A DNA stretch of 46,504 nt from an uncultured Polaribacter sp. (lineage in GTDB: Bacteria > Bacteroidota > Bacteroidia > Flavobacteriales > Flavobacteriaceae), in the NCBI GenBank assembly GCA_913020555.1, contig CAJWAC010000010.1:1-46504 (forward strand), written 5' to 3'. Shown here piece after piece: positions 9,213-18,370 of the stretch (the stretch's first letter is position 1; each line of letters begins with the position of its first letter). A program made the position numbers and the translations under genes. Below the pieces are notes generated by a model that saw only the letters and a program-made list of their open reading frames with translations, searched no databases and had not been told where the DNA came from.

Positions 9213-10076
9213 TTAATTATTGTCTTCTTCTTTCTCTTTTTTTTCTTGTTCCTTCTTTTTTCTAGCAGCTTCTTTTTTTTCTTTTAGTAACTTTCGTTTT
9301 TCGTCTCTTTGCTGCTGCAAGGCTTTTCTCTTGTCTGCAATAGCTTTCTTTTTAGCTTCTTTATCGGCAGCTTTTTTATCAGCTTGTGCCTTCTGTTTAG
9401 CTCTTGCTTCTTCTAGTTTAGCCTGTTGTTCTTCATTTTTTTTATTTAAAGCTTCATTTTTCTCAGCTAAAATATTTTTTTCTCTTTCACTTAACTCTTT
9501 ATTAGAAGATTTTTTTTCTTTTTTCTTTTTTCTTTCTTCCTTTTTTTGATTGGACAATCTTGTCCTATCTATATTAGATAAAACGAGTTCGCTAATATCG
9601 TATTTTTTATTTGAATATAGCATAACCAAATCACTAGATTTATCAAATACAAAATCATATTTTTTTCTTTTAGCAATGCTTTGAATTGCATTGTATACTT
9701 GATCTTGAATTGGCTTTACTAATTGCTTTCTAACCAGAAACATATCGCCATTTGGGCCAAAGTATAAAGACTCTAATCTTCTTAATTCTTCTTGTTTAAT
9801 TGTAATTTCTTCTTCTTTTTCTTCAATTAAATCTTTAGTTAAAATTGCCTTTTCGTTCGATAAGTCAGACTTTAAAACTTCTATATGGCGTGCTTGGTCA
9901 TCTAATTTTTTTCTCCACTTTGCAATTTTAGCATCAAGCGTATTCTGAGCTTGTAGATATTCTGGCACATTTTCTAGAATGTATTCCATATCTATGTAAG
10001 CAATAATTTGGTTTCTCTGTGACCAAAAAGTGGTAACTGTGAATAATAAAACGCCTAATAAAAATATTTTTTTCAT
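9213..10076 (-). CDS. OmpH/Skp family protein with long Lys/Glu/Ala-rich C-terminal tail
   Basis: The 287-residue protein has a signal peptide (MKKIFLLGVLLFTVTTFWSQ), then IIAYIDMEYILENVPEY, the OmpH/Skp first strand and helix. A coiled coil follows, then the second strand KYDFVFDKSSDLVMLYSNKK. After residue 180 the family fold ends and about 100 residues of almost pure K, E, A, Q and R follow, predicted as one long charged helix or a disordered tail. I start at ATG 10076; an in-frame ATG at 10103 would add nine residues ahead of the signal peptide. It lies between bamA and the shorter ompH, so it is probably a periplasmic chaperone or scaffold for the same pathway. The function of the tail is unknown. 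Confidence 0.88.
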   Translation of the reverse strand: MKKIFLLGVLLFTVTTFWSQRNQIIAYIDMEYILENVPEYLQAQNTLDAKIAKWRKKLDDQARHIEVLKSDLSNEKAILTKDLIEEKEEEITIKQEELRRLESLYFGPNGDMFLVRKQLVKPIQDQVYNAIQSIAKRKKYDFVFDKSSDLVMLYSNKKYDISELVLSNIDRTRLSNQKKEERKKKKEKKSSNKELSEREKNILAEKNEALNKKNEEQQAKLEEARAKQKAQADKKAADKEAKKKAIADKRKALQQQRDEKRKLLKEKKEAARKKKEQEKKEKEEDNN

Positions 10077-10141
10077 TTGTATACTGTATTTAGAAAAAAC
10101 CATGCCAAAAAAACGATTGACATTACAAATGTACAGTTTTC

Positions 10142-12712
10142 CTAGAATTGTCTTCCGATAATAAAATGTGTTTGCCAGCCAGATTTTTCTGTAAAACCTG
10201 GTAAAGGATCAAAACCGTGAGCAAAATCTATACCCAATAAACCAAATGCTGGCATAAATATTCTAACTCCAAGTCCTGCTGAACGTTTCAAGTTAAACGG
10301 ATTAAATGTTTCAAAATTGTCATAAGAGTTACCTGCCTCTAAAAATCCAAGTGTATAAATGGAGGCAGATGGTGCATTAGTGATTGAATATCTCAATTCT
10401 AACTGAAATTTGTTATAGATAGAACCTCCTTCAAGTGAAGACAATCTATTATTTTCATACCCTCTTAAACCGACAACTTCTCTACCATCTAATTGAAACA
10501 CAGCAATACCATCACCTCCTACAAAATATCTTTCAAATGGCGATAAGCCAACTTCTTCGTTGTAATAGCCTAAATATCCTAATTCGGCATTTGTCATCAA
10601 TACTAATTTATCAGTAAATGAAGTATACCATTTACCTTTAGCAGTAATTTTATAATATTCTAGCCATTTGTATTTTTCTGCAATTGCAGCACTTGTTTCT
10701 GTTTCAGATAAACCATCAGGAATACTATAATCTTTATTATTAACCAATGAGTATGGGAAAGTTGCTTTAATTCCTAAGGTAAATTCAGAGCCATAAGTTG
10801 GGAAAATTAAACTTGGTCCTGCAGAATTTCTCACGAATGTTGCACTGTAAGATAAGTTGTTTAGGGTTCCGTTACTTAAAATATCAGCTCCAACTCTAAA
10901 TCCATAATCATTTAAATTAAAGCTTTGGTAACTTATTGTTTGTGATAATTGAAAATAATCATCGGGCCATTTTAAACGTTTCCCTAAACCAACTGAAGCT
11001 CCTGTAATCGCTAAACTTCTGTCCCTATCCACATCAAAGGTTTGAGGGTTCAGTTGAAATTGTTTGGATTGATATACAGAAAATGATAATGATTGAGGTT
11101 TTTTACCTCCTAACCAAGGTTCTGTAAAGGAAAAACTATAGGTACTAAAAGTTCTACTTGTTTGTAAACGTAGTGATAATTTTTGCCCATCACCCATAGG
11201 CAACGGTTGATAAGCCTCTTTATTGAATATATTTCTAATAGAAAAATTATTGAAAGATAGTCCTAAGGTTCCAATAAATGCACCTCCACCATAACCTCCT
11301 TGCAATTCAATTTGACTACCACCTTTTTCTACAACCGTAAAGTCGATATCAGCAGTTTTATTTTGATAATCTGGAATTACATCTGGAGTAACATTTTGAT
11401 CAAAAAACCCTAATTGACCTATTTCTCTAATAGATCTGATGATATTACTTCTACTAAATAAATCACCTGGTTTTACTCTGAGTTCTCTAAAAATTACGTG
11501 ATCATTGGTTTTATCATTACCTGATACAGCTACTTTTCGAATTCTTGCTTTTTCGTCTTCTCTAATTCTAATTTCAACGCGTATAGAATCATTTACAACT
11601 TTTGTCTCTACAGCGTTAACTTGCGAAAATAAATATCCGTTGTCTTGGTAAAGCGTTGATAAATCTTCTGAAGTTGGCGAACCATCCCCTTTAACACGTT
11701 CTTTAAGAACTTCTCCATTATACACATCTCCATTATTAATCTTTAGAATAGATCTCAATTGGTTATCCGTGTATTCTTTGTTACCAACAAAAACAATTTC
11801 CCCAAATCTGTATTGTCTTCCTTCTTCTATATCAATTGTTATATTAATGGTTTTATCATTATTCCAAGTAATGCCTTCACTTAAAATACGTGCATCTCTA
11901 TAACCTTGCCTGCTGTATGTTCTTATAATTTCTTCTAAATCTTCCTGATAATCTTCTTCTATGTATTTTGAACTTTTCCAAAAACGACCTATAAGTTTTT
12001 GTTTTGTGTTTTTCATCGCTTTTCGCAATTTCTTATCAGAAAGTGCTTCATTGCCATTAAAGAAAATATACTTTATTTTTATTTTGGATCCCTTATCAAT
12101 AAAAATATTCATATTTACAGCATTGATGTCTGTGGTATCTTTTTTAACATCTAGATTTACTTTGGTTTTTAAGAAACCCTTATCAGTATATTTTTTTGTG
12201 AAGTAATTTTTGGTTGTTACTAATAAATTATCAGTAACCATTGCACCAGTCTTTAATTCAGCCTCTTTCTTAAGTTCTTTAGCTTTAGATTTTTTTATAC
12301 CTGTAATTTTTATTTGATTTAATTGAGGTAATTCTTGAACATCAAATTGAAGATAAACCGTGTTGTCATCCATTTTTGCTAAGAAAACATCTACATTGCT
12401 AAACTGTTTACTTTCGTATAGTTTTTTAATTGCACTTGTTAATTTATCTCCAGGCAGTTTAATTAGTTGTCCGTTTCTTAATCCTGTAAATACTTTTACA
12501 GTCTCTTCACTAAATTTTCTTAACCCGGTTACAGTAATACCACCTAAAATATATTCTTTACCTTTTTCATAAGAAAGTTTAGTGTTAGGAATAGTATCTT
12601 TTTTAGTCTGCGCCTTTGCACTTAAAGTAAAAAATAGTGCAAATAGCACTACTAATGTAGAAAATAAATTAATATATAATTTACTTTGTAATTTGTTCGC
12701 TTGTTTTTCCAA
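10142..12712 (-). CDS. bamA: outer membrane protein assembly factor BamA
   Basis: This is the central pore of the machine that folds beta-barrel proteins into the outer membrane. At 856 residues it has the family layout: a signal segment (about 12-35, ending LSAKAQ), a run of POTRA domains (about 55-450) and a C-terminal 16-strand barrel ending in the outer-membrane signature FIIGRQF. VGGDGIAVFQLDGREVVGLRGY is the conserved VRGF-type region of the barrel, here read as 'VGLRGY'. No ATG is available upstream of residue 113, so the start is TTG at 12712, inside the end of uppS (32-bp overlap). In that frame the next upstream stop is 24 bp before the TTG, with only rare ATT/ATC/ATA codons between, so translation is probably coupled to uppS. 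Two ompH genes follow. Confidence 0.95.
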   Translation of the reverse strand: MEKQANKLQSKLYINLFSTLVVLFALFFTLSAKAQTKKDTIPNTKLSYEKGKEYILGGITVTGLRKFSEETVKVFTGLRNGQLIKLPGDKLTSAIKKLYESKQFSNVDVFLAKMDDNTVYLQFDVQELPQLNQIKITGIKKSKAKELKKEAELKTGAMVTDNLLVTTKNYFTKKYTDKGFLKTKVNLDVKKDTTDINAVNMNIFIDKGSKIKIKYIFFNGNEALSDKKLRKAMKNTKQKLIGRFWKSSKYIEEDYQEDLEEIIRTYSRQGYRDARILSEGITWNNDKTINITIDIEEGRQYRFGEIVFVGNKEYTDNQLRSILKINNGDVYNGEVLKERVKGDGSPTSEDLSTLYQDNGYLFSQVNAVETKVVNDSIRVEIRIREDEKARIRKVAVSGNDKTNDHVIFRELRVKPGDLFSRSNIIRSIREIGQLGFFDQNVTPDVIPDYQNKTADIDFTVVEKGGSQIELQGGYGGGAFIGTLGLSFNNFSIRNIFNKEAYQPLPMGDGQKLSLRLQTSRTFSTYSFSFTEPWLGGKKPQSLSFSVYQSKQFQLNPQTFDVDRDRSLAITGASVGLGKRLKWPDDYFQLSQTISYQSFNLNDYGFRVGADILSNGTLNNLSYSATFVRNSAGPSLIFPTYGSEFTLGIKATFPYSLVNNKDYSIPDGLSETETSAAIAEKYKWLEYYKITAKGKWYTSFTDKLVLMTNAELGYLGYYNEEVGLSPFERYFVGGDGIAVFQLDGREVVGLRGYENNRLSSLEGGSIYNKFQLELRYSITNAPSASIYTLGFLEAGNSYDNFETFNPFNLKRSAGLGVRIFMPAFGLLGIDFAHGFDPLPGFTEKSGWQTHFIIGRQF

Positions 12713-13424
12713 ATCGTCTCTCTCTATTCTGATAATCTATGATGGCATCATAGAAATGTTCTTGTCTAAAATCTGGCCAAAGTACATCTGTAAAATATAA
12801 CTCAGCATACGCCATTTGCCATAATAAGAAGTTGCTTATTCTTTGTTCGCCACTTGTTCTTATCATTAAATCTACGTTGGGCAAATTAAACGTATATAAA
12901 TGATTATTTATAGTATTTTCATCAATTTTTTCTAAATCAAGTTCTTTATTAACAACTTTTTTAGATATGTTTTTGATGGCATTAACAATTTCTTCTCGCG
13001 CTCCGTAACTTAAAGCCAGTGTTAATACAATTCTGTTATTTTTTTTGGTTTTATCTATAACACTTGCCAATGTCTTTTGAGCCTTTTCAGGTAAGCTTTT
13101 AATGTTACCAATTGCATTTACCTTAACTTGATTTTCCTGAAAAGTTTTTAGTTCATTGTTTAATGAATTAATAAGCAGTGTCATTAGCGCTTTAACTTCA
13201 GTTTGTGGTCGATTCCAATTTTCTGTTGAAAAAGCATAAAGTGTTATAGCCTTTGTTCCAATTTCTGCTGCTGCTTCGATAGATTGTCTTACAGCAGTTA
13301 ATGCATTTCTATGACCAAAAACACGACCCATTCCTTTACTTTTAGCCCAGCGCCCGTTACCATCCATAATAATGGCAACGTGTTTAGGAACTCTTTGTAA
13401 GTCTATGAGTAGTTTTTTATCCAT
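12681..13424 (-). CDS. uppS: isoprenyl transferase (undecaprenyl diphosphate synthase)
   Basis: This cis-prenyltransferase builds undecaprenyl diphosphate, the lipid carrier for peptidoglycan and surface glycans, including the polymer made by the locus at 20-32 kb. The 247-residue protein shows the catalytic HVAIIMDGNGRWA with Asp21, GHRNA, FSTENWNRP, SYGAREEI, and the C-terminal LMIRTSGEQRISNFLLWQ and YFTDVLWPDF. It starts at ATG 13424, 3 bp after the DUF6089 gene, and its end overlaps bamA by 32 bp, so the three are very probably co-transcribed and partly translationally coupled. Confidence 0.97.
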   Translation of the reverse strand: MDKKLLIDLQRVPKHVAIIMDGNGRWAKSKGMGRVFGHRNALTAVRQSIEAAAEIGTKAITLYAFSTENWNRPQTEVKALMTLLINSLNNELKTFQENQVKVNAIGNIKSLPEKAQKTLASVIDKTKKNNRIVLTLALSYGAREEIVNAIKNISKKVVNKELDLEKIDENTINNHLYTFNLPNVDLMIRTSGEQRISNFLLWQMAYAELYFTDVLWPDFRQEHFYDAIIDYQNRERRFGKTSEQITK

Positions 13425-13427
13425 ATT

Positions 13428-14105
13428 TTAAAATCCTGTTGTGTAACATGGAGGTCTTCCAAAGGTGTATATTAAAGAAATTCCTGTAAACGTATACCAA
13501 TCATTTCCAGTTCCACCAAAATTTAGGTCGGGAATGGCTTCTGATGTAAAGTCTAAATCATCTTCTAGAGAGTATCTAAATTTAGTTTCTATAGCAAAAG
13601 CTAAGGAGCCAATTAGTTTAGATTTAAATCCAACCCCAAAAGGAATTGTAAATGATTTTTTATTATCATATACATATTGATTTGGTTGAGGTTCTCCAGA
13701 GACATATTCATAACTATAAGCAGCTAAATCTATTGTTATATATGGTGTCCATGTTTTACCAGGAGTGGATAAATCATATTCATAAAAATTGTATTCTATT
13801 CCTACTGCCAATTCGTTTATTGTGTTAGAAAATTCTAATCCTCTATTTCTTTTAAAATCAGTATCAGCTTCCAAATCATTACCTTTAATTGGTAAATAAC
13901 TGTAAGTTGCTCTAAAAGCTATTCTTGGATTCTTATTGTATTTGAAAAAAATAGCCCCAGCAGGTTGATTAGGATAAACATAATTGGTGCGTCCTATATC
14001 ACCAATGTAATTTGAGCCTCCCAAAAAAAATCCTGCTTCATACTCTTGCCCTATTACAACATTCGTAAAATACATGAAAACTATTATTGTTAATACTTTT
14101 TTCAT
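13428..14105 (-). CDS. DUF6089 family outer-membrane beta-barrel protein
   Basis: The 225-residue protein has a signal peptide (MKKVLTIIVFMYFTNVVIG) followed by QEYEAGFFLGGSNYIGDIG, the characteristic start of DUF6089 proteins. The rest consists of alternating beta strands ending LIYTFGRPPCYTTGF, consistent with a small outer-membrane barrel. The family has no established function that I know of. Its recurring position directly ahead of uppS and bamA in Flavobacteriia, seen here with a 3-bp gap, suggests a link to envelope biogenesis. It is the first gene of the unit, with a -7 box 17 bp upstream of its ATG. Confidence 0.85.
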   Translation of the reverse strand: MKKVLTIIVFMYFTNVVIGQEYEAGFFLGGSNYIGDIGRTNYVYPNQPAGAIFFKYNKNPRIAFRATYSYLPIKGNDLEADTDFKRNRGLEFSNTINELAVGIEYNFYEYDLSTPGKTWTPYITIDLAAYSYEYVSGEPQPNQYVYDNKKSFTIPFGVGFKSKLIGSLAFAIETKFRYSLEDDLDFTSEAIPDLNFGGTGNDWYTFTGISLIYTFGRPPCYTTGF

Positions 14106-14121
14106 CCTAAAAAATAGCGAG

Positions 14122-14129
14122 CAAATATA
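14122..14129 (-). promoter_or_regulatory. -7 promoter box (TATATTTG) of the DUF6089-uppS-bamA-ompH unit
   Basis: The minus strand reads TATATTTG, an exact TAnnTTTG match, ending 17 bases before the DUF6089 start codon. It lies in the 106-bp gap after nadK, suggesting the envelope genes have their own promoter. No clear -33 TTTG is seen at the expected spacing. Confidence 0.55.
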
Positions 14130-14211
14130 AGGAATTCAATTTGCTTTATAAAGTTAATATTCAGTCTTTTTTGAATAACTATAATTTCGTTAATTTATTG
14201 TAATTTTGAGG

Positions 14212-15111
14212 TTAAAGATTGGTTTCGTTCCTTGTATCTTCTCCCCATAATAATTTACTTCTTAAAGTTTGCAAGAATGATTGATTACTAGGAATAATAC
14301 TTTTAACCGTAAAAGAAGCTTTTCTAATATGTACTTCAGTATTTTTTGGAACAGATGTAATTCTAGAATCTAAAGAAATTAAAAAATCTTTTTCTCTAGA
14401 ATTGATGGTTAACTGAATTTTAGTATCATCAGCTATCACCATTGGTCTAGCGTTTAAATTATGTGGCGCAATTGGAGTTATTACTAAATTTTTAGAATTT
14501 GGAGAAATTACAGGGCCATTGCAACTTAAAGAGTATCCTGTTGAGCCTGTTGGAGTAGCAATAATTAATCCATCTGCCCAGTAATTGGTTAAATATTCAC
14601 CATCTAAATTAGTTTTAACACCTATCATAGATGTGGTATTTTTTCTAGCTATGGTGATTTCATTTAAGGCAAAATTTAATTCTTTGATTTCCTCTTTTTC
14701 TGGTGATGTTTGAACCTCTAATAAGGTTCTTTCCTGAATAATAAATTCTCCTTTTAGTATTAGATTGATGCTTTCTCTAATCGATTTTTTATTGATGGTT
14801 GCCAGAAAACCTAATCTACCAGTATTGATTCCTAATATGGGTATTCCTAAATCTCTAATATAAGTTACAGCTCTTAAAATAGTTCCATCTCCGCCCAACG
14901 TAAATAAAGTTTCAAAAGAGGAGTTTAAATCATTAAAATGAGAAAATGTTGGGTATTTTTTATCTAAAATATTACCTTTAAGTAACAAATCATAGAATTT
15001 CTTTTCAATAAAACTCACAATATTATTCTCTTCAAGAACCTCAAGTAAAATCTGAATCTCTTTCTCAGCAGAAATTGAATAAGATTGGCCATAAATTGCA
15101 ACTTTTTTCAT
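14212..15111 (-). CDS. nadK: NAD kinase
   Basis: This enzyme phosphorylates NAD to NADP. The 299-residue cytoplasmic protein has the family GGDGT motif at 73-77 (TLGGDGTILRA), then GINTGRLGFLA, the NEI motif (ALNEITIAR), and the glycine-rich GLIIATPTGSTGYSLSCNGP followed by ITPIAPHNLNARPMVI. Start ATG 15111 is clear. The gene lies 44 bp downstream of a CBS-domain gene on the same strand and upstream of the DUF6089-uppS-bamA block, the usual flavobacterial order. Confidence 0.97.
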   Translation of the reverse strand: MKKVAIYGQSYSISAEKEIQILLEVLEENNIVSFIEKKFYDLLLKGNILDKKYPTFSHFNDLNSSFETLFTLGGDGTILRAVTYIRDLGIPILGINTGRLGFLATINKKSIRESINLILKGEFIIQERTLLEVQTSPEKEEIKELNFALNEITIARKNTTSMIGVKTNLDGEYLTNYWADGLIIATPTGSTGYSLSCNGPVISPNSKNLVITPIAPHNLNARPMVIADDTKIQLTINSREKDFLISLDSRITSVPKNTEVHIRKASFTVKSIIPSNQSFLQTLRSKLLWGEDTRNETNL

Positions 15112-15155
15112 TAGATTTTAGTTTCCTTAATTAATAAAATTAGTTTTGATTTGAA

Positions 15156-15815
15156 CTACATTTCTAGATATTTCTGTAAATATTCAGACCTGTTTTTGAG
15201 ATCTTCTAAATAAATATCATTTTCGTGATTAGATATTATTTTATAATCATAACGTCTAAAAGTTTGCATTACTTCGTTAATATCTTTACTGATTACTCTT
15301 AAAGTAATTTGAATAAAATTGTCCTGCTTTTCAGATATATACATTCCTAATAATTTAGCACCATTAGTTTCTGTAATTTGCGCAATTTCACTCATAGAAT
15401 ATTCTAACTCTAACTTTTCTACAATTAATGTTTCACTTTGTTCAAGCATAAACGGACTCGTAGAAAACAAGTCTAATACATCACACAAATCATAATAACC
15501 CATGTATTTTTTATCCTTATTTAAAACAGGAATTATATTGGTATTGTTGTTGGCGAAAATCTTCAATAATTCTAAAACATTTGCTTTTTCATCAGCAAAA
15601 AATGAATGCATTAAATGTGTATGCATTGATAATTCACTCTCTTTGTCTTCTAAAGTTTGTATATCATCTTCAGCAAAAGAACCCAATAGCACATCGCTTT
15701 CAACAATAGGAAAGTGAGTTATAGGATAATTTTTGAACACTTTTTGAGCTTTTTTTATGTTATCACTCAGTTGAAATGCTTTTATCTCTTTTAATATGTA
15801 ATCGTTAATATTCAT
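15156..15815 (-). CDS. CBS-domain protein
   Basis: The 219-residue soluble protein has two CBS motifs at its N-terminus. One is at about 10-65 (FKNYPITHFPIVESDVLLGSFAEDDI) and the other at about 75-130 (FANNNTNIIPVLNKDKKYMGYYDL). An alpha/beta C-terminal part of about 80 residues resembles an ACT-like regulatory fold (MYISEKQDNFIQITLRVISK). CBS pairs bind adenine nucleotides and usually act as energy or ligand sensors, but here no catalytic domain is attached, so the role is unknown. Its constant position beside nadK in Flavobacteriia suggests a connection to nucleotide-cofactor status, which is inference. It is divergent from pdxJ with facing promoters. Confidence 0.88.
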   Translation of the reverse strand: MNINDYILKEIKAFQLSDNIKKAQKVFKNYPITHFPIVESDVLLGSFAEDDIQTLEDKESELSMHTHLMHSFFADEKANVLELLKIFANNNTNIIPVLNKDKKYMGYYDLCDVLDLFSTSPFMLEQSETLIVEKLELEYSMSEIAQITETNGAKLLGMYISEKQDNFIQITLRVISKDINEVMQTFRRYDYKIISNHENDIYLEDLKNRSEYLQKYLEM

Positions 15816-15821
15816 ACTCCA

Positions 15822-15829
15822 CGAATATA
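15822..15829 (-). promoter_or_regulatory. -7-like promoter box (TATATTCG) of the CBS gene
   Basis: The minus strand reads TATATTCG, one base from TAnnTTTG, ending six bases before the CBS-gene ATG at 15815. The transcript would be almost leaderless. It faces the pdxJ promoter in the 60-bp divergent gap. Confidence 0.4.
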
Positions 15830-15850
15830 GGATAAAATGATTTAATAAAT

Positions 15851-15858
15851 TATCTTTG
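15851..15858 (+). promoter_or_regulatory. -7 promoter box (TATCTTTG) of pdxJ
   Basis: TATCTTTG matches the Bacteroidota -7 consensus TAnnTTTG exactly and lies 17 bases upstream of the pdxJ ATG at 15876. A -33 TTTG is not evident. The short leader contains no Shine-Dalgarno sequence. Confidence 0.55.
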
Positions 15859-15875
15859 CAGTCTAATTTTAAACA

Positions 15876-16589
15876 ATGACAAAGTTAAGTGTAAATATCA
15901 ATAAAATTGCAACTTTACGAAATTCTAGAGGAGGTAATGTGCCTAATTTATTAAAAGTGGCTAAAGATATTGAAGGTTTTGGAGGTCAGGGAATTACAGT
16001 GCATCCAAGGCCAGATGAACGTCACATTCGTTATCAAGATGCTCGGGATTTAAAAGATGTTGTAACGACCGAGTTTAATATTGAAGGAAACCCTATTCAA
16101 TCTTTTATGGATTTGGTTTTAGAAACGAAACCTACTCAAGTTACTTTGGTTCCAGATGCCGTGAATGCAATTACATCAAATGCTGGTTGGGATACAATAT
16201 TACACCAATCTTTTTTGCAGGAAGTTATTCCTGAATTTAAAAAAAATGGAATAAGAACTTCAATTTTTATTGATACAGATTTAAAGTTGATTGAAGCTGC
16301 TGCAAAAACAGGAGCGGATAGGATAGAATTGTATACAGAGCATTTTGCAAGTGAATTTGATAAAGGCAATACAGATGCAGTTAAACCGTATACAGAGGCT
16401 GCAATTTTTGCGCATAAAATAGGTTTAGGAATAAATGCTGGGCATGATTTAAGCTTAGATAATATCAAATTTTTTAAAGAGAATATTCCTAATTTAGCCG
16501 AGGTTTCTATTGGGCATGCTTTAATCTCCGAGAGCTTATATTTAGGCTTGGAAAATGTAGTTAGTATGTATTTACATCGTTTGCAATAG
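15876..16589 (+). CDS. pdxJ: pyridoxine 5'-phosphate synthase
   Basis: This enzyme condenses 1-deoxy-D-xylulose 5-phosphate with 3-amino-2-oxopropyl phosphate, the ring-closing step of DXP-dependent vitamin B6 synthesis. The 237-residue TIM-barrel protein shows the family opening [55 protein letters not shown], and the phosphate-binding end GINAGHDLS with [13 protein letters not shown]. Normal length, start ATG 15876. It stands alone on the plus strand, divergent from the CBS gene; the hydrolase that follows is 66 bp downstream. Confidence 0.97.
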   Translation: MTKLSVNINKIATLRNSRGGNVPNLLKVAKDIEGFGGQGITVHPRPDERHIRYQDARDLKDVVTTEFNIEGNPIQSFMDLVLETKPTQVTLVPDAVNAITSNAGWDTILHQSFLQEVIPEFKKNGIRTSIFIDTDLKLIEAAAKTGADRIELYTEHFASEFDKGNTDAVKPYTEAAIFAHKIGLGINAGHDLSLDNIKFFKENIPNLAEVSIGHALISESLYLGLENVVSMYLHRLQ

Positions 16590-16655
16590 TAAATCAAAAT
16601 CATGATAAATTGAAAAGAGATTTTTACTCCTTAAATATTAGAATCTATTTGCTAA

Positions 16656-17426
16656 ATGTATAATCCAATACTTCATTCAACCATAAAAGGAGAAGGGAAA
16701 CCTTTATTGATTTTGCACGGATATTTTGGAATGTCTGATAACTGGAAAACATTAGGAAATCTATTTTCTAAAGATTATCAAGTACATTTAATAGATCAAA
16801 GAAATCATGGACGTAGTTTTCATGCTGATGCTTTTAATTATGAGCTTTTAGCTCAAGATTTGTACAGTTATATTCAATATCATCAATTGGAGAATATATA
16901 TTTAGTTGGGCATTCTATGGGAGGTAAAACTGCCATGTTATTTGCAGTTAGTTATCCAAATTTGGTAGACAAACTTATTATTGTAGATATCTCTCCAAAA
17001 TCCTATCAACCGCATCATAATGCAATTTTAGTAGGATTAAATAGTGTGGATTTTTCAATCCATAATTCAAGAAAATTGGTTGATGAACAACTGAGTAATT
17101 ATATTTCTGAATTAGGAGTTCGTCAGTTTTTATTAAAGAATGTATATTGGAAAGAGAAAGGAGTTTTAGATTATCGTTTTAACTTAAAATCTTTAACAGA
17201 AAACAATTCAGAAGTAGGTAAACCTTTACCTCAAAACACTAGTTTTATGAAGCCAACTTTATTTTTAAAAGGAGAGAAATCTGATTATATTTTGAGCGAT
17301 GAGCAAATGATCATTGATAATCATTTTCTTGAGAATAAAGTGATAGAAATTTCAAAAGCTGGGCATTGGTTACATGCAGAAAATCCAAAAGATTTTTATA
17401 ATGAGGTTTGTGCCTTTTTAAACTAA
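16656..17426 (+). CDS. alpha/beta-fold hydrolase (YbfF-like esterase)
   Basis: The 256-residue cytoplasmic protein is a classical alpha/beta hydrolase. It has the oxyanion turn LILHGYFGMSDNW, the nucleophile elbow LVGHSMGGK with Ser87, and the C-terminal catalytic histidine in AGHWLHAENP. DQRNHGRS after strand 4 is typical of the YbfF/esterase subgroup that acts on short acyl-CoA or acyl esters. No lipid or haloalkane specificity can be read. It lies 66 bp after pdxJ; the pairing is common in related genomes as far as I recall, but no shared pathway is known. Confidence 0.88.
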   Translation: MYNPILHSTIKGEGKPLLILHGYFGMSDNWKTLGNLFSKDYQVHLIDQRNHGRSFHADAFNYELLAQDLYSYIQYHQLENIYLVGHSMGGKTAMLFAVSYPNLVDKLIIVDISPKSYQPHHNAILVGLNSVDFSIHNSRKLVDEQLSNYISELGVRQFLLKNVYWKEKGVLDYRFNLKSLTENNSEVGKPLPQNTSFMKPTLFLKGEKSDYILSDEQMIIDNHFLENKVIEISKAGHWLHAENPKDFYNEVCAFLN

Positions 17427-17507
17427 TTAATTTCGCTCATCTTGATAATTTGAAGTGAAATAAGTTTATTACCTTTATGATTAATCTTTTCATTTTTTGA
17501 ACTTGCT

Positions 17508-18368
17508 ATGAAAAATTCAGTCAGTATTTTTATTTTAGTTTTTTTTACGTCAGCACTATTTTGCCAAAATAAAAAGATAGATTTAAATTTAGATTTAAAT
17601 CGTAATCTATGGCAAAAATTCACCTATGATTTGGGTAATATGGCTGGAGGAATGGGGTATGCCTATACAAGACCTCTGCATTGGCAAAAAAAACAGTTTG
17701 CAAATTTTGGTTATGTGGCTGCTGGTACTGCTGCACTATATTTTGTAGATGATAATGTAGATAATTGGGCAGATGGCTGGAGAGAAGATGTACCGCGTTG
17801 GTTAGTAGATTATGGCAATGATATTGGGAGCCCGAATAATAATTTTATGCTAACTGGTGCTGTTTATTTAACAGGTTTATTCATTAAAGATCCTAAATTA
17901 AGAAGAACAGGTGTTTTGTTGATTTCTTCCGCTTCAGCCTCAGGTTTATTGCAACAAATAAGCAAAAGAATTATAGGTAGAGCTAGACCAAGAGCAGATG
18001 TTGGTAAAGATGTATTTGATCCATTTCATATAAACCGCGTTTATAATTATGATTCTTTTCCTTCAGGACACACTATGTTAGGTTTTACAAATGCTTATGC
18101 AATAGCAAAACAATTTAAAAGCCCTTGGATAAAAGCAGGTTTGTACACCATAGGGTCAATTCCTGGAATTTCCAGAATTATAGACCGTTTTCATTGGATT
18201 TCTGATGTTGCTTTTTCAACAGTTATAAGCATTTTTATTGTGGATGCGATAGATCGTTTTTTGGATACTAAATATGATCAAAAGTATAATGATATCAAAA
18301 AAGAGAAAAAAGTATCTTGGAATTTACAAGTTGCTCCTCAAACTTTTGGCATCACTATGAATTTTTAA
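17508..18368 (+). CDS. PAP2 superfamily phosphatase, exported
   Basis: The 286-residue protein has a signal peptide (MKNSVSIFILVFFTSALFCQ) and the three PAP2 motifs: K153-x6-RP (KRIIGRARP), FPSGH at 184-188 with catalytic His188, and SR-x5-H-x3-D with His229 and Asp233 (SRIIDRFHWISDV). Hydrophobic stretches at about 66-80, 113-127 and 205-245 suggest membrane association. PAP2 enzymes dephosphorylate lipids such as phosphatidic acid, undecaprenyl diphosphate or lipid A, with the active site facing the periplasm. Recycling of undecaprenyl diphosphate is a reasonable guess but is not shown. Confidence 0.9.
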   Translation: MKNSVSIFILVFFTSALFCQNKKIDLNLDLNRNLWQKFTYDLGNMAGGMGYAYTRPLHWQKKQFANFGYVAAGTAALYFVDDNVDNWADGWREDVPRWLVDYGNDIGSPNNNFMLTGAVYLTGLFIKDPKLRRTGVLLISSASASGLLQQISKRIIGRARPRADVGKDVFDPFHINRVYNYDSFPSGHTMLGFTNAYAIAKQFKSPWIKAGLYTIGSIPGISRIIDRFHWISDVAFSTVISIFIVDAIDRFLDTKYDQKYNDIKKEKKVSWNLQVAPQTFGITMNF

Positions 18369-18370
18369 TA

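Noticed and set aside
9220-9549. 109-codon plus-strand frame rich in Ser and Phe
   Set aside because: It is the antisense shadow of the Lys/Glu-rich tail of the OmpH paralogue; the odd composition follows from AAA/GAA codons read in reverse.
16136-16603. 155-codon minus-strand frame across pdxJ
   Set aside because: Long only because pdxJ is codon-biased; pdxJ has all family motifs on the plus strand.
17423-17623. 66-codon minus-strand frame between the hydrolase and the PAP2 gene
   Set aside because: It overlaps the PAP2 signal peptide region and shows no motif or promoter.
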